A DNA stretch of 51,941 nucleotides, taken from CAZSHX01 sp964606895. GTDB taxonomy: Bacteria > Bacteroidota > Ignavibacteria > Kapaibacteriales > UBA2268. The DNA is taken from NCBI GenBank assembly GCA_964606895.1, contig CAZSHX010000030.1:1-51941 (forward strand), given 5' to 3'. Shown here in pieces: positions 1 to 9,060 of the stretch (its first letter is position 1; each line of letters begins with the position of its first letter). The translations under genes and the position numbers were made by a program. Below the pieces are notes generated by a model. The model ran no database searches. It was not told where the DNA came from and saw only the letters and a program-made list of their open reading frames with translations.

Positions 1-40
1 ATAACTTTCTTTATTCTAAAATTAATTTTTGAGGTTTGTT

Positions 41-3000
41 ATGTTTTCAACTAATTTTTCTAAAGGTTTTGCCCCCCCCAGTGGCGTAAATTCTTACAAA
101 TCAATAAATTATGTTGTTTCGCTCAGATTATTTCTATTCCTGATTTTTATAATTTCTTCTTTTAATGCAGTGGAAAATTGCTATTCGCAAACACCCATAG
201 TTCAAAACGGAGACTTTGAGAATTATGTTATGCTACCAACTGCTTGGAATTTGCCTTTAACCGACTTTTCTATCTCTAACATCCCATGGATAAACAGGTG
301 CTTGGGGTTTTGTCAAAATCCAAACAATATTAATATGCCTAACCCACCGACCAATTGCACAGGATGGTTTATCCCAACTTTTGGTACAGCAGATTATTAT
401 AACAGTAATGCTGCTCCAGGGGCATTTCACATTAAAGTACCTCGAATACAACTTTGCACAGACGGATACGATTTTACCAAGACAGAACTTCGAGAGCCTC
501 ATTCAGGCGACGCTTATTGCGGTTTAAGTTTAGGCAATACGATGGATGCTGCTATTAATGATTATAGAGAATATCTTGAATCAAAACTGAATATAGCACT
601 TGAGGGAAATTACACTTACCTTGTGAAGTTTTGGGTCAGTCGCTCACAACCAAAATGCGGAAATATCGGACATCTTAATAAAATAGGTGCTTACTTAAGC
701 GAACAAGCAATATTAAATTTTCCCGGGTATCCCGACGAATTTACCGAAGGGCTATATGACCAATATTCTTTTAATCCCCAAACTAATAGATACACAAAAT
801 GTAGTCCACAGATTTTAAGTACCGAACTGAGTGCAACCGGAGCTGACCCTTTAACGGGATTAGGGGGTTGGGAGGAAATTTCCGGTACAGTTACTGTTCC
901 AAGGGGTGAATCATATAATTATATAACAATCGGAAGTTTCGAGGAAAGACTTACGGATTTTGTTTATGATACGCCGCCACCAAATAATAATTCACCATTC
1001 GTTGCGAAACAAGCTTATTATTTTATTGATGATATTTCTATTGAAGAAACACCATGCAACTGCGGAATATCAGCGTCAAACCCTGATGGGGCATATACCA
1101 TAACAGTAGTGCCTAGACTAAAGCAACCCGGCTCGGAAAGTTGCTGTTATGATTTATATTTGAATAAAGATGCTAATCTGCTTAATATTTGCAGGGTAAA
1201 TAAAGTTGAGTTGTTTCTTGGTGACGCAATTATTCCTTTTTACACTTATGATGCACCGGAAGGGGTGGATTATTTCTTTAAAGGTAGTTCAGATGCCATT
1301 CTCGTTTATCCTAACAAATGTTTCACCAACTTAGACGGAACAACTCAAACAATAAAAATTAAACTTTATAAAGATAATGCTTTCATGTGCGAGTCAATGA
1401 TGAACTTTACAGTTAATTGCCCTTGCAACTGCGAGTCATCACCGCCGCCAGCCTATCAAATGAGCCTTAATTTAGTGAACTATTCTCATTCCCTTGCAAA
1501 AAATCAATGTTGCTGGGAAATTGAATTGAAAAATGCTTCCGATTGCAATTTTTCAGTTAAAGAGATATATCTTGACATTGACCAAAATTTAAGTTCAAAT
1601 CTAACATTGGATCAATCTTCAAGTGTATATTGGAACTTTGAAAGTATGGGTGTAGTCAATGTAAATGGGATAAACAAAATTCGTTATAAACTAACTAACC
1701 CTAATCAATCCAACATTTTAGAACCTAATGTAAACAATCAAACAAATATAATTGGTAAAATTTGCAAGCCTTGGGGTTCATCTCCGTTTCCTATAACATT
1801 TTCATACTCTACTGTTGATGGAGTTTGCGACAGACAATGGATAAAAACATTAGATTGTGTGGACTGTTGCGAGAAAATCCATGTTACGGTAAACCCGATT
1901 CCGATAATGGATGACGGCACTTCGTGCTGTTTCCAGGCTGATGTTTTGATTGACCCGGGTTATCAATGCGGAACAAGAAAAATTAGAATATTTACATCAG
2001 GCTCTAACCCGATTTTCCTATTCGACAGTGGAACCGACAACCTACCGGAAGGGCTATCCAGTTATGTATTTTGTGTTAATAAAGATTTGGTATTTGGCTC
2101 TGCTTCTTCCATTCCTATAAATGTTCAAATTTTGAACAATCAATCACCTAATGAAATTCTTTGTGTAAATCCTGCAACCATTAATGCCTGTGTGAAACTG
2201 CCGGCACCATGCAAACCGGATTATGAAGGAGCAACATGGAGCTCCATTCAAACTAAAATGGTACCAGTTGATTGCCCGCCTTTACCTAATGGTTGTACCG
2301 TAGAAGTAAAATATATTTATCGTACTGTTGAGGTTAATGGAGTAATTATTACCAGGGATATTCAAATCGTTGGTTATAGCTGGCCTACGGGGTGCCCTTG
2401 CAACGAAGATGCAAGAGTGGGTGCAATGCTTGAAGCAATATGGTCAGAACCTCTTGTTATTAGTGCTTTCAATTTAAATAAGGATATTCTTTGGCCCAAT
2501 AACTCCGACTATTGTTTTACTAATTTAAGGGTTGTTGCTTCTGATTGCTGGTACACGTTCAACTTGGATCCACTTAATATTCATAAAGTGAAATGTAATA
2601 CCACATCATGTTGTTATGCTACTTATTATGTTTGTTATCATAAGGGTAATAATGGTGCAATTAGTTACATAGATGGCTCTTTCAGACGAATTTCAATGAA
2701 TGATTACGATATTTTGCCTTGTATTGACCCTTACTTGGGGTGCGAGCCAAACAACTGCGGGCTTTTACTTCATGCAGGTCATGGTCTATTCCCCAAGCCA
2801 ATAATTAATGCGAATGATTCAGTTGTTAATCAAACACCATGCAAGGTTTATATAAGTTCGGATAATACTCATCAGGTTCTTGCTCTGAATCTCGAATGCG
2901 AGCTGAAAGGAAATGTAACTTTCCAGCTTATTGATTTGCTTGGTAACGTTGCTCAGCAGGAACAAATTGTAAAGAGCGGCTTTAATGCAAGTGTGCTTAT

Positions 3001-3091
3001 AGACCAAAAGCTAAACTCAGGTGTTTATTTCGTTAGGGTTAAATTTGACTCTCAGGTTTTGTACTATGATAAAATAAATATTGTCAAATAA
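41..3091 (+). CDS. Large Cys-rich secreted protein with T9SS sorting tail
   Basis: The start is taken as the ATG at 41, preceded by a GAGG about 7 nt upstream; a TTG at 29 lies in the same frame. The n-region is unusually long (about 30 residues, including codons over an 8-C tract at 72-79) before a hydrophobic signal segment ending near CYSQTP. The first third begins NGDFENY and resembles the choice-of-anchor or carbohydrate-binding-like modules found at the start of many Bacteroidota surface proteins (inference). The middle is built of repeated Cys-rich segments with CNC and CC pairs such as PCNCGIS, SESCCYDLYL and KNQCCWEIEL. A Cys-rich module near residues 740-890 recurs in the protein at 27930. 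The C-terminus (GVYFVRV followed by a basic end) is a T9SS type A sorting domain. The predicted fate is export and surface attachment or release. The ligand is unknown. Confidence 0.85.
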   Translation: MFSTNFSKGFAPPSGVNSYKSINYVVSLRLFLFLIFIISSFNAVENCYSQTPIVQNGDFENYVMLPTAWNLPLTDFSISNIPWINRCLGFCQNPNNINMPNPPTNCTGWFIPTFGTADYYNSNAAPGAFHIKVPRIQLCTDGYDFTKTELREPHSGDAYCGLSLGNTMDAAINDYREYLESKLNIALEGNYTYLVKFWVSRSQPKCGNIGHLNKIGAYLSEQAILNFPGYPDEFTEGLYDQYSFNPQTNRYTKCSPQILSTELSATGADPLTGLGGWEEISGTVTVPRGESYNYITIGSFEERLTDFVYDTPPPNNNSPFVAKQAYYFIDDISIEETPCNCGISASNPDGAYTITVVPRLKQPGSESCCYDLYLNKDANLLNICRVNKVELFLGDAIIPFYTYDAPEGVDYFFKGSSDAILVYPNKCFTNLDGTTQTIKIKLYKDNAFMCESMMNFTVNCPCNCESSPPPAYQMSLNLVNYSHSLAKNQCCWEIELKNASDCNFSVKEIYLDIDQNLSSNLTLDQSSSVYWNFESMGVVNVNGINKIRYKLTNPNQSNILEPNVNNQTNIIGKICKPWGSSPFPITFSYSTVDGVCDRQWIKTLDCVDCCEKIHVTVNPIPIMDDGTSCCFQADVLIDPGYQCGTRKIRIFTSGSNPIFLFDSGTDNLPEGLSSYVFCVNKDLVFGSASSIPINVQILNNQSPNEILCVNPATINACVKLPAPCKPDYEGATWSSIQTKMVPVDCPPLPNGCTVEVKYIYRTVEVNGVIITRDIQIVGYSWPTGCPCNEDARVGAMLEAIWSEPLVISAFNLNKDILWPNNSDYCFTNLRVVASDCWYTFNLDPLNIHKVKCNTTSCCYATYYVCYHKGNNGAISYIDGSFRRISMNDYDILPCIDPYLGCEPNNCGLLLHAGHGLFPKPIINANDSVVNQTPCKVYISSDNTHQVLALNLECELKGNVTFQLIDLLGNVAQQEQIVKSGFNASVLIDQKLNSGVYFVRVKFDSQVLYYDKINIVK
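72..79 (+). repeat. C8 homopolymer in coding start region
   Basis: Eight consecutive C lie in codons 11-13 of the secreted protein gene that starts at 41. One base more or fewer would put the signal peptide out of frame: with seven C a TAA follows within about three codons, and with nine C a TAA follows about 30 codons later. This is the structure of a slipped-strand contingency tract, although variation cannot be seen in one sequence. Confidence 0.7.
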
Positions 3092-3099
3092 TTTCCATG

Positions 3100-3133
3100 T
3101 TGGGGGTAGTTCATCTACCCCCAATCCTTTTTT
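3100..3133 (+). terminator. Rho-independent terminator after Cys-rich secreted gene
   Basis: A 10-bp perfect stem TTGGGGGTAG/CTACCCCCAA (3100-3109 with 3115-3124) has a 5-nt loop and is followed by TCCTTTTTTA. It lies 9 nt after the stop codon at 3091. Confidence 0.85.
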
Positions 3134-3154
3134 ATATATATTTAAAACAAAATA

Positions 3155-4531
3155 ATGAAACTTATAAAAATTATAATATTCTTATTATTGCTTGCCGTAA
3201 CAGTCTTTGAATTTTCAAATGTATTAGCTCTGCCAAAAAATTGGAAAAAAGTAGATACCCGATATGATTATAATACAGTTGAGCGATTTAGTGCTTATTT
3301 GGGTATGAAATGCTATGACTCACTGAATTGTATTGTACAAGGATATCTATATGGTGCTGGTGGTTACTATATAAGACGAACGACTGACGGAGGTGAAACT
3401 TGGAAAAATGTATTTATGGATTCAGCTTATTATTTTGACATGAGTAATTACAAATTTGTGCCTGATTTAGTTGCTATTTCTTATCCGGGTCCCAAATTGT
3501 GTATTGGAGTTGGAGATTCAGGATTAATTATCCGTTCTACAGACAAAGGTGAAACCTGGGAGAAGAAAAGACTAAACGATAGTATTGAATTCTACCGTAT
3601 AATTATGGCGGATGAATATTATGGTGTTATACAAGGTAGTTACTATAAAAACAGATACCATGAAGTTATCCTTGAGACAAAGGATGGGGGAAACTCTTGG
3701 AATAATTTAACAACAGAGGTTGGATTATCTGAAATTAACTTTATTAAAAAAGATACTCTTTATGGACTCTCTCAAGTTCGTAACAAGGATTCTGCGGTCG
3801 TGGATGTGTTGATAAAGGTAACCAATAACTGGCAAACAATTGATACGATGCCGAGACCAAACGAAACACAATTGCTATTTGCAGTTGACGATTCAAATTT
3901 ATGGGTAGCAGGCGGCTCATTTAAATATCCCGACTATAAAGATATGACACAAAAAATCTCTCGTACGATTGATGGAGGTAAATCGTGGACGACACAAAGA
4001 TATGGAAAATATAATGGATGTGCAATCGAATGTTTAGCTTTTTATGATAAAAATTTTGGAATTGCATCAACATGTATGAATATCACATTTATTACATTTG
4101 ATAGTGGTAATAACTGGATTATGGATACAATTGGAACATATAATCCAAATTCAGGCGAAGCTGGAGGCACTTTTGCTTTACAAGTACCGTCAATTACAAC
4201 CGGTTTTATTATTTTAGAGTACGATTATATCTACAAATACACTCGCGACTGGACGGATGGAGTGGAAGTAGAGGAAAACAAAGCAGGAGAATTTTCTATA
4301 TCGCCAAATCCGGCAGAAGATTTCATAAAAATAACAGGAATTAACCCCACGCTTAAGCGTGGGACTGAAGTCGTACAAATTTTCAATGTATTCGGGGAGA
4401 AGATTCCACTCCGTCTGACTACCTCACCCACCCCTCAAGAGGGGAATTTGTTGCTCGATGTATCAATGCTGTCGTCGGGAGTTTATTTTGTTAGAGTGGG
4501 GGATAAAGTAGGGAAGTTTGTGAAGATATAA
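3155..4531 (+). CDS. Secreted YCF48-like beta-propeller protein with T9SS tail
   Basis: A 458-residue protein with an N-terminal signal peptide (MKLIKIIIFLLLLAV, cleavage near LALP). The body carries repeated Asp-box/BNR-type turns (TDGGETWKN, STDKGETWEK, TKDGGNSWNN, TIDGGKSWTT), which predict a YCF48/sortilin-like beta-propeller. The C-terminal about 80 residues begin SPNPAEDF and end GVYFVRVGDKVGKFVKI, a T9SS type A sorting domain. The sorting domain contains two in-frame palindromic insertions (4346-4363 and 4406-4449). A paralogue lies at 28991 with the same architecture. It is likely a secreted or cell-surface protein; the substrate or partner is not evident. Confidence 0.88.
   Translation: MKLIKIIIFLLLLAVTVFEFSNVLALPKNWKKVDTRYDYNTVERFSAYLGMKCYDSLNCIVQGYLYGAGGYYIRRTTDGGETWKNVFMDSAYYFDMSNYKFVPDLVAISYPGPKLCIGVGDSGLIIRSTDKGETWEKKRLNDSIEFYRIIMADEYYGVIQGSYYKNRYHEVILETKDGGNSWNNLTTEVGLSEINFIKKDTLYGLSQVRNKDSAVVDVLIKVTNNWQTIDTMPRPNETQLLFAVDDSNLWVAGGSFKYPDYKDMTQKISRTIDGGKSWTTQRYGKYNGCAIECLAFYDKNFGIASTCMNITFITFDSGNNWIMDTIGTYNPNSGEAGGTFALQVPSITTGFIILEYDYIYKYTRDWTDGVEVEENKAGEFSISPNPAEDFIKITGINPTLKRGTEVVQIFNVFGEKIPLRLTTSPTPQEGNLLLDVSMLSSGVYFVRVGDKVGKFVKI
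4346..4363. repeat. 18-bp perfect palindrome inside a coding region
   Basis: CCCACGCTTAAGCGTGGG is its own reverse complement and is translated in frame as part of the T9SS tail linker (NPTLKRGTEV) of the propeller gene. Palindromes of this look are usually dispersed intergenic repeats, so this is probably an in-frame repeat insertion. Confidence 0.7.
4406..4449. repeat. In-frame REP-like element in T9SS tail, copy 1
   Basis: This element ends in the hairpin CCCCTC-AA-GAGGGG (4431-4444) followed by AATTT. The same organisation, with CCCCTC-CA-GAGGGG then AATTT, sits at the equivalent position of the paralogue at 30259-30303. It is translated as part of the linker (SPTPQEGN). Confidence 0.7.
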
Positions 4532-4534
4532 GAA

Positions 4535-4568
4535 AAAGGGGGCTTAAACGCCCCCTTTAATAATTAAT
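4535..4568. terminator. Terminator between convergent propeller gene and aspS
   Basis: A 9-bp perfect stem AAAGGGGGC/GCCCCCTTT (4535-4543 with 4550-4558) has a TTAAAC loop and A/T-rich flanks on both sides. It sits just after the stop codon at 4531 and downstream of aspS on the other strand, so it may serve both directions. Confidence 0.8.
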
Positions 4569-4586
4569 TTTTTTTAGATATTCGAA

Positions 4587-4650
4587 ATTCTCTTCTCTTC
4601 AACTCTTCATCATCTAACCACCTAAGCAACTAAGCATCTAAACTCTTAAA
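4587..4650. repeat. Dispersed CT-rich low-complexity repeat, copy 1
   Basis: A CTCTTCAACTCTTCA segment is followed by short CTAAGCAA/CATCTAAAC-type units. Similar tracts occur at 12815-12884 and, inverted, at 26213-26251. All are intergenic. No function can be read from the sequence. Confidence 0.5.
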
Positions 4651-4654
4651 GCAA

Positions 4655-6424
4655 CTATTCCTTCACTACTTTGATTGCAAGTTCGGCAAGCTGTTTGTCG
4701 TCAACAAAGGAAGGACAGCCATCCATAAGTGATAAACCGCTGGTAGTTTTGGGGAAGGCAATAACGTCACGAATGTTATCGGTTCCCGAAAGGGTCATAA
4801 CAATTCGGTCAAGCCCAAGAGCTATCCCGCCATGAGGTGGTGCTCCAAATTTCAGAGCATCAAGCAGATAGCCGAATTTACTTTCGGTTTCTTCTGCACT
4901 CATGCCAATCAGATTGAACATAGTTTGCTGGACTTCGTTGCGGTGGATTCTTATACTGCCGCCGCCAAGTTCGGCACCGTTGACAACCAAATCGTAGGCT
5001 TTAGCTCTTGCTTTGTGAGGCTCGGTTGCCAAAAGCGGAATATCCTCGTCCATAGGCGATGTGAACGGATGGTGCATCGCTATATAGCGATTTTCTTCGG
5101 CATCGAAATCAAACAGAGGAAAATCAACCACCCAGTGGAACGAGAAATCTCCTTTGATGCGGTCCATAATACCAGTCAAACGTGCAATTTCAAGCCTGAG
5201 AGCCCCAAGCACAGTGTAGGTTTTTGTCCATTCATCAGAAGCAAAAAGAAGTAAATCGCCCGTTTCGGCATTTGCAATTGTTTTAATATTCTGAATTTCT
5301 TCTTCGCTAAGGAATTTGGAAATCGGAGAAGAAATTCCTTCGGTAGTGAATTTCATCCAAGCCAGACCTTTAGCACCATATTTTTTGGCGAGTTCGGTCA
5401 GCTCATCCAGTTTTTTCCTCGAAAATTCCGCACAGCCTTTTGCATTCAGAACAGCCACTTCTCCGCCCGTATTCAAGGCACCCGTAAACACCTGAAATCC
5501 GCAATTTCTAACTGTATCAGAAATTGATTTCAGTTCCAAATCAAACCGCAAATCGGGTTTGTCGCTTCCGAACCGAGTCATTGCATCGTGGTAGCTCATT
5601 TTAAGGAAGGGACTTTTGATTTCACAGCCGAGAATTTCTTTCCAGAGTCTTGTTATTAGACCTTCAATCAAGTTGAAAATATCCTCCTGTTCGATGAACG
5701 ACATTTCAATATCAACCTGAGTGAATTCGGGCTGACGGTCGGATCGCAAATCCTCATCGCGGAAGCACTTAACGATTTGCATATATCTGTCGAATCCTGA
5801 AATCATAAGTATTTGTTTGTAAATCTGAGGAGACTGCGGCAAAGCATAAAATCTGCCTTTGTTGATTCTGCTCGGAACAAGAAAATCCCTTGCTCCTTCG
5901 GGTGTAGATTTCATCAAAACGGGAGTTTCAATCTCGATAAAGTTTTGTTCCATAAAATAATTATGAACAATATGATATAACTGATTTCTTATGATAAAAT
6001 GCTTTTGGAGTGAATGACGGCGCAAATCGAGGTAACGGTACCTTAGCCGTAGTTCTTCGTTTGTGTCAAGGTCATCCTTGATTTCGAAAGGAGGCAATTC
6101 GGATTTATTAATAATTTCGAAACTATCAAGCAGAACCTCGATGAGTCCTGTCGGAATTTTAGGATTCGGATTTTCTCTCATGCGGACTTTTCCTTTAGCC
6201 CAAATCACGTATTCTGACTTCAGCTCCTTGGATTGCTCAGCAAGCTCGGATTGAGTTTCGGGCAGAATTACAAGTTGGGTGATGCCGTACCTGTCCCTCA
6301 AATCAATAAAAATCAAACCGCCCATATCGCGGACAGTGGAAATCCAACCGTTCAGAACAACATCTTTGCCTGAATTCTCAGGTCTTAAATTCCCGCATGT
6401 ATCCGTTCTTTTTACAAAAGACAT
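4655..6424 (-). CDS. aspS: Aspartyl-tRNA synthetase
   Basis: The 589-residue product has the usual length of bacterial AspRS and charges tRNA-Asp in the cytoplasm. Visible parts are an N-terminal OB-fold anticodon-binding domain (GWISTVRDMGG...DLRDRYG), the class II catalytic motif 2 (FRDEDLRSDRQPEFTQ), the bacterial-type GAD insertion domain in the middle (about residues 290-410), and motif 3 (GGIALGLDRIVM) near the C-terminus. The start MSFVKRTDTCG fits the family. It is transcribed alone, convergent with the propeller gene and divergent from the DUF1003 gene. Nothing unusual was seen. Confidence 0.98.
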   Translation of the reverse strand: MSFVKRTDTCGNLRPENSGKDVVLNGWISTVRDMGGLIFIDLRDRYGITQLVILPETQSELAEQSKELKSEYVIWAKGKVRMRENPNPKIPTGLIEVLLDSFEIINKSELPPFEIKDDLDTNEELRLRYRYLDLRRHSLQKHFIIRNQLYHIVHNYFMEQNFIEIETPVLMKSTPEGARDFLVPSRINKGRFYALPQSPQIYKQILMISGFDRYMQIVKCFRDEDLRSDRQPEFTQVDIEMSFIEQEDIFNLIEGLITRLWKEILGCEIKSPFLKMSYHDAMTRFGSDKPDLRFDLELKSISDTVRNCGFQVFTGALNTGGEVAVLNAKGCAEFSRKKLDELTELAKKYGAKGLAWMKFTTEGISSPISKFLSEEEIQNIKTIANAETGDLLLFASDEWTKTYTVLGALRLEIARLTGIMDRIKGDFSFHWVVDFPLFDFDAEENRYIAMHHPFTSPMDEDIPLLATEPHKARAKAYDLVVNGAELGGGSIRIHRNEVQQTMFNLIGMSAEETESKFGYLLDALKFGAPPHGGIALGLDRIVMTLSGTDNIRDVIAFPKTTSGLSLMDGCPSFVDDKQLAELAIKVVKE

Positions 6425-6642
6425 ATTAAAACTCTCCGTATGAAAAAATGCAAATATAATAAAATTTTCAAAGCAGGCTAAACGAAACCTGTAAATAGTT
6501 TACCGGAATGAAGAAAAAATGAGATAAATATAATAATATCAATAAAATTTGAATATTAGAGTTATAATGTTTAATAATATATAAATATTTGTATATTAGC
6601 ATTTTTAAGAAACAAATTAACAAACAATAATTATTTTAATAT

Positions 6643-7341
6643 ATGAAAACATTCAAAAGCGACATATCGAACCAAGAATTTCCGATTTCCGAAAAAGTAT
6701 CGGGCAAATCGTTAAGACAGCAAATCATAAATGTGATTCAAAAGGACAACCCCGAATTCACTACCGATAAGTTTTTATCCATCAGCGAGCTGAACCGCTA
6801 CCGAGAAAAATATACCGTGGATTACCTGACAAAGCAAATAGGAAAACAAACTGCCTTGGAAAAAACAGTAGTGGACTCTTTGAAAGGCAAAACCACCCTA
6901 ACCGACAAACTGGATGGCGACGACGCACTTGCATCAACAGCAGGACAGAGAATTGCCGACAAAGTGGCATCATTCGGAGGTAGCTGGACATTTATTATTG
7001 CTTTTTCGGTGTTTCTTCTTCTCTGGATTGCCTTTAATGCTTTCTGGCTGGCAAACAAAGGCTTCGACCCCTATCCGTTTATTCTTTTGAATCTGCTTTT
7101 GTCGAGTTTGGCGGCATTGCAGGCACCCGTCATTATGATGAGTCAGAATAGGCAGGAAGAAAAGGACAGGGAGCGAGCAAAAAAAGATTATATGGTGAAC
7201 CTGAAATCCGAACTTGAAATCCGATTTCTACACGAAAAAATTGACCATCTGATTATCAACCAACAACAGGAAATTTTGGATTTACAAAAAGTCCAGATTG
7301 AAATGATGAACGACATACTGAAAATAGTTGATAAGAAGTAA
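6643..7341 (+). CDS. DUF1003 family membrane protein
   Basis: The 232-residue protein carries a recognisable DUF1003 core: ADKVASFGGSWTF leads into two transmembrane helices (about residues 110-133 and 143-165), joined by FDPYPFILLN and followed by APVIMMSQNRQEEKDR. The C-terminal part (about 170-232) is charged and probably a coiled coil. The N-terminal about 100 residues are soluble and not recognised. DUF1003 proteins are inner-membrane proteins of unknown function, so none is assigned. It is a single gene between aspS (divergent) and glyA. Confidence 0.9.
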   Translation: MKTFKSDISNQEFPISEKVSGKSLRQQIINVIQKDNPEFTTDKFLSISELNRYREKYTVDYLTKQIGKQTALEKTVVDSLKGKTTLTDKLDGDDALASTAGQRIADKVASFGGSWTFIIAFSVFLLLWIAFNAFWLANKGFDPYPFILLNLLLSSLAALQAPVIMMSQNRQEEKDRERAKKDYMVNLKSELEIRFLHEKIDHLIINQQQEILDLQKVQIEMMNDILKIVDKK

Positions 7342-7485
7342 TATGGAATTTATTAGTAAAAACAATATTTAAAGATAGTTGGTCTTAAAATAATTGCTCT
7401 CAGAGAATCAATAGAATATTTCCAATTCTTTGTTTTTCCTGCTTTTTTTTCTGCAAAACAAACCGTAATTTTAAGTTTATTATTA

Positions 7486-7514
7486 TTGACAATTTACGAT
7501 TTGTTTTTTAAAAT
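7486..7514 (+). promoter_or_regulatory. Possible sigma70-like promoter before glyA
   Basis: TTGACA (7486-7491) and TAAAAT (7509-7514) are separated by 17 nt. The -10-like box directly abuts the first possible glyA ATG at 7515, so transcription from it would start inside the coding region, close to the in-frame ATG at 7527. The match may be chance in AT-rich DNA, and Bacteroidota often use a different promoter consensus. Confidence 0.3.
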
Positions 7515-8822
7515 ATGGAATTGAATATGTACGACTTAGTTGAAAAAACCGACCCCGAAGTTTATTCAGTGTTATTAAAAGAATTCGGACGCCAGAGCGA
7601 CAAGCTCGAGCTGATTGCAAGCGAGAATTTCACTTCTCCTTCAGTTATGCAGACTCAGGGCTCCGTTCTAACCAATAAATATGCCGAAGGTTATCCCGGA
7701 GCACGCTATTACGGCGGTTGCGAATGGGTGGATGTTGCAGAAAATATTGCAAGGGACAGACTAAAAAAACTTTTCGATGCCGAATATGTTAACGTACAGC
7801 CCCACAGCGGTAGCAATGCTAACATGGCAGTTTATTTTGCTTACCTCAAACCCGGCGATACGGTTATGGGACTTAGCCTTGCTCATGGCGGACATCTGAC
7901 TCACGGCTCTCCTGTTAATTTTTCCGGAAAATACTTCAACTTCATTCCTTATGAATTGAATCCCAAAACCGGACGAATTGATTACAATATGGTTGAAGAG
8001 CTTGCACTGAAGCACAAACCAAAAATGATTTTAGCCGGTGCATCGGCTTATCCGAGAGATATGGAATTCAAGACATTCAGAGAAATTGCCGATAAGGTCG
8101 GAGCTTTTCTTTTTGCTGATATTGCTCATCCGGCAGGTTTGATTGCAAAAGGCAAACTTACTAATCCCCTTCCCTATTGCCACGTCGTTGCAAGCACGAC
8201 CCACAAAACTCTTCGCGGTCCAAGAGGCGGTATTATTATGATTGGTCAGGACTATGAAAATCCATTTGGAATCGTTGCTCCCAAATCCGGCAGGGTGAAA
8301 AGAATGGGTGAAGTAATTGATTCATGGGTAATGCCTGGCATTCAGGGTGGTCCTCTGATGCACGTCATAGCCGCAAAAGCTGTTGCTTTCGGGGAATGCC
8401 TGACTGACAGTTACGACAGATACATTGTTCAGGTAATGAAAAATGCAAAAGTCATGGCTGAAACTCTGGTCGAAAAAGGATATAACGTCGTCAGCGGCGG
8501 AACTGATAATCACCTGATGCTTGTTGACCTTAGAAATAAGAATATAACCGGAAAAGCCGCAGAAATTGCTCTTGACCGTGCCGGAATTACTTGCAACAAG
8601 AATGCAGTACCAAACGACACACAGCCGCCATTGGTAACATCCGGCATCAGATTGGGTACTCCCGCAATGACAACAAGAGGACTACTGGAAGACGATATGA
8701 AAATAATCGTCAATTTGATTGACAAGGTAGTGATGAATTCTGCCAATGAAGACATTCTCGTACAGGTGAAAAATGAAGTCAAAGAACTGACTTCACGTTT
8801 CCCATTATATAAGGAAATGTAA
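7515..8822 (+). CDS. glyA: Serine hydroxymethyltransferase
   Basis: A full-length SHMT of 435 residues (431 if the ATG at 7527 is used) that converts serine and tetrahydrofolate to glycine and 5,10-methylene-THF using PLP. Diagnostic segments are LIASENFTSPSVM, the substrate-loop YPGARYYGG, the His-rich AHGGHLTHG, and the PLP lysine motif STTHKTLRGPRGG with Lys231. The C-terminal domain is intact. The gene is followed by a strong terminator and stands alone. The second in-frame ATG four codons downstream gives MYDLVEKTDP, an equally plausible start. Confidence 0.98.
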   Translation: MELNMYDLVEKTDPEVYSVLLKEFGRQSDKLELIASENFTSPSVMQTQGSVLTNKYAEGYPGARYYGGCEWVDVAENIARDRLKKLFDAEYVNVQPHSGSNANMAVYFAYLKPGDTVMGLSLAHGGHLTHGSPVNFSGKYFNFIPYELNPKTGRIDYNMVEELALKHKPKMILAGASAYPRDMEFKTFREIADKVGAFLFADIAHPAGLIAKGKLTNPLPYCHVVASTTHKTLRGPRGGIIMIGQDYENPFGIVAPKSGRVKRMGEVIDSWVMPGIQGGPLMHVIAAKAVAFGECLTDSYDRYIVQVMKNAKVMAETLVEKGYNVVSGGTDNHLMLVDLRNKNITGKAAEIALDRAGITCNKNAVPNDTQPPLVTSGIRLGTPAMTTRGLLEDDMKIIVNLIDKVVMNSANEDILVQVKNEVKELTSRFPLYKEM

Positions 8823-8844
8823 GATTTCCATTTTGACAAGTAAC

Positions 8845-8877
8845 AAACGGCAGGAATTTTTCCTGCCGTTTTTTTTT
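8845..8877 (+). terminator. Rho-independent terminator of glyA
   Basis: A 12-bp perfect stem AAACGGCAGGAA/TTCCTGCCGTTT (8845-8856 with 8860-8871) is followed by a run of T, 22 nt after the glyA stop. Confidence 0.93.
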
Positions 8878-8945
8878 GAAATAACTTGAGTCAGTAATTA
8901 ATTATAAACAACAAAATAAAAGCAGGAACCTTTCGCCGTATCATT

Positions 8946-8976
8946 TGTATGGGCGAATGGTTCGTTCACCCCTACA
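8946..8976. repeat. Imperfect palindromic GGGCGAA repeat
   Basis: The arms TGTATGGGCGAA and TTCACCCCTACA are complementary apart from two positions. A related half-element, GTAGGGGCGAACGG, occurs at 12707-12720. Both lie in intergenic or decayed sequence, as expected for a dispersed small repeat. Confidence 0.55.
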
Positions 8977-9060
8977 TGTTCTTAAATTTTTTATTTTTGG
9001 TATTATTTCAATAAATGCGTAAATTGAAGTTTATTATTAAGCTGTATCTTAATCAGAAAA

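Noticed and set aside
4832..5254. 140-codon open frame on the plus strand inside aspS
   Set aside because: Antisense shadow of the well-supported aspS gene; no family features.
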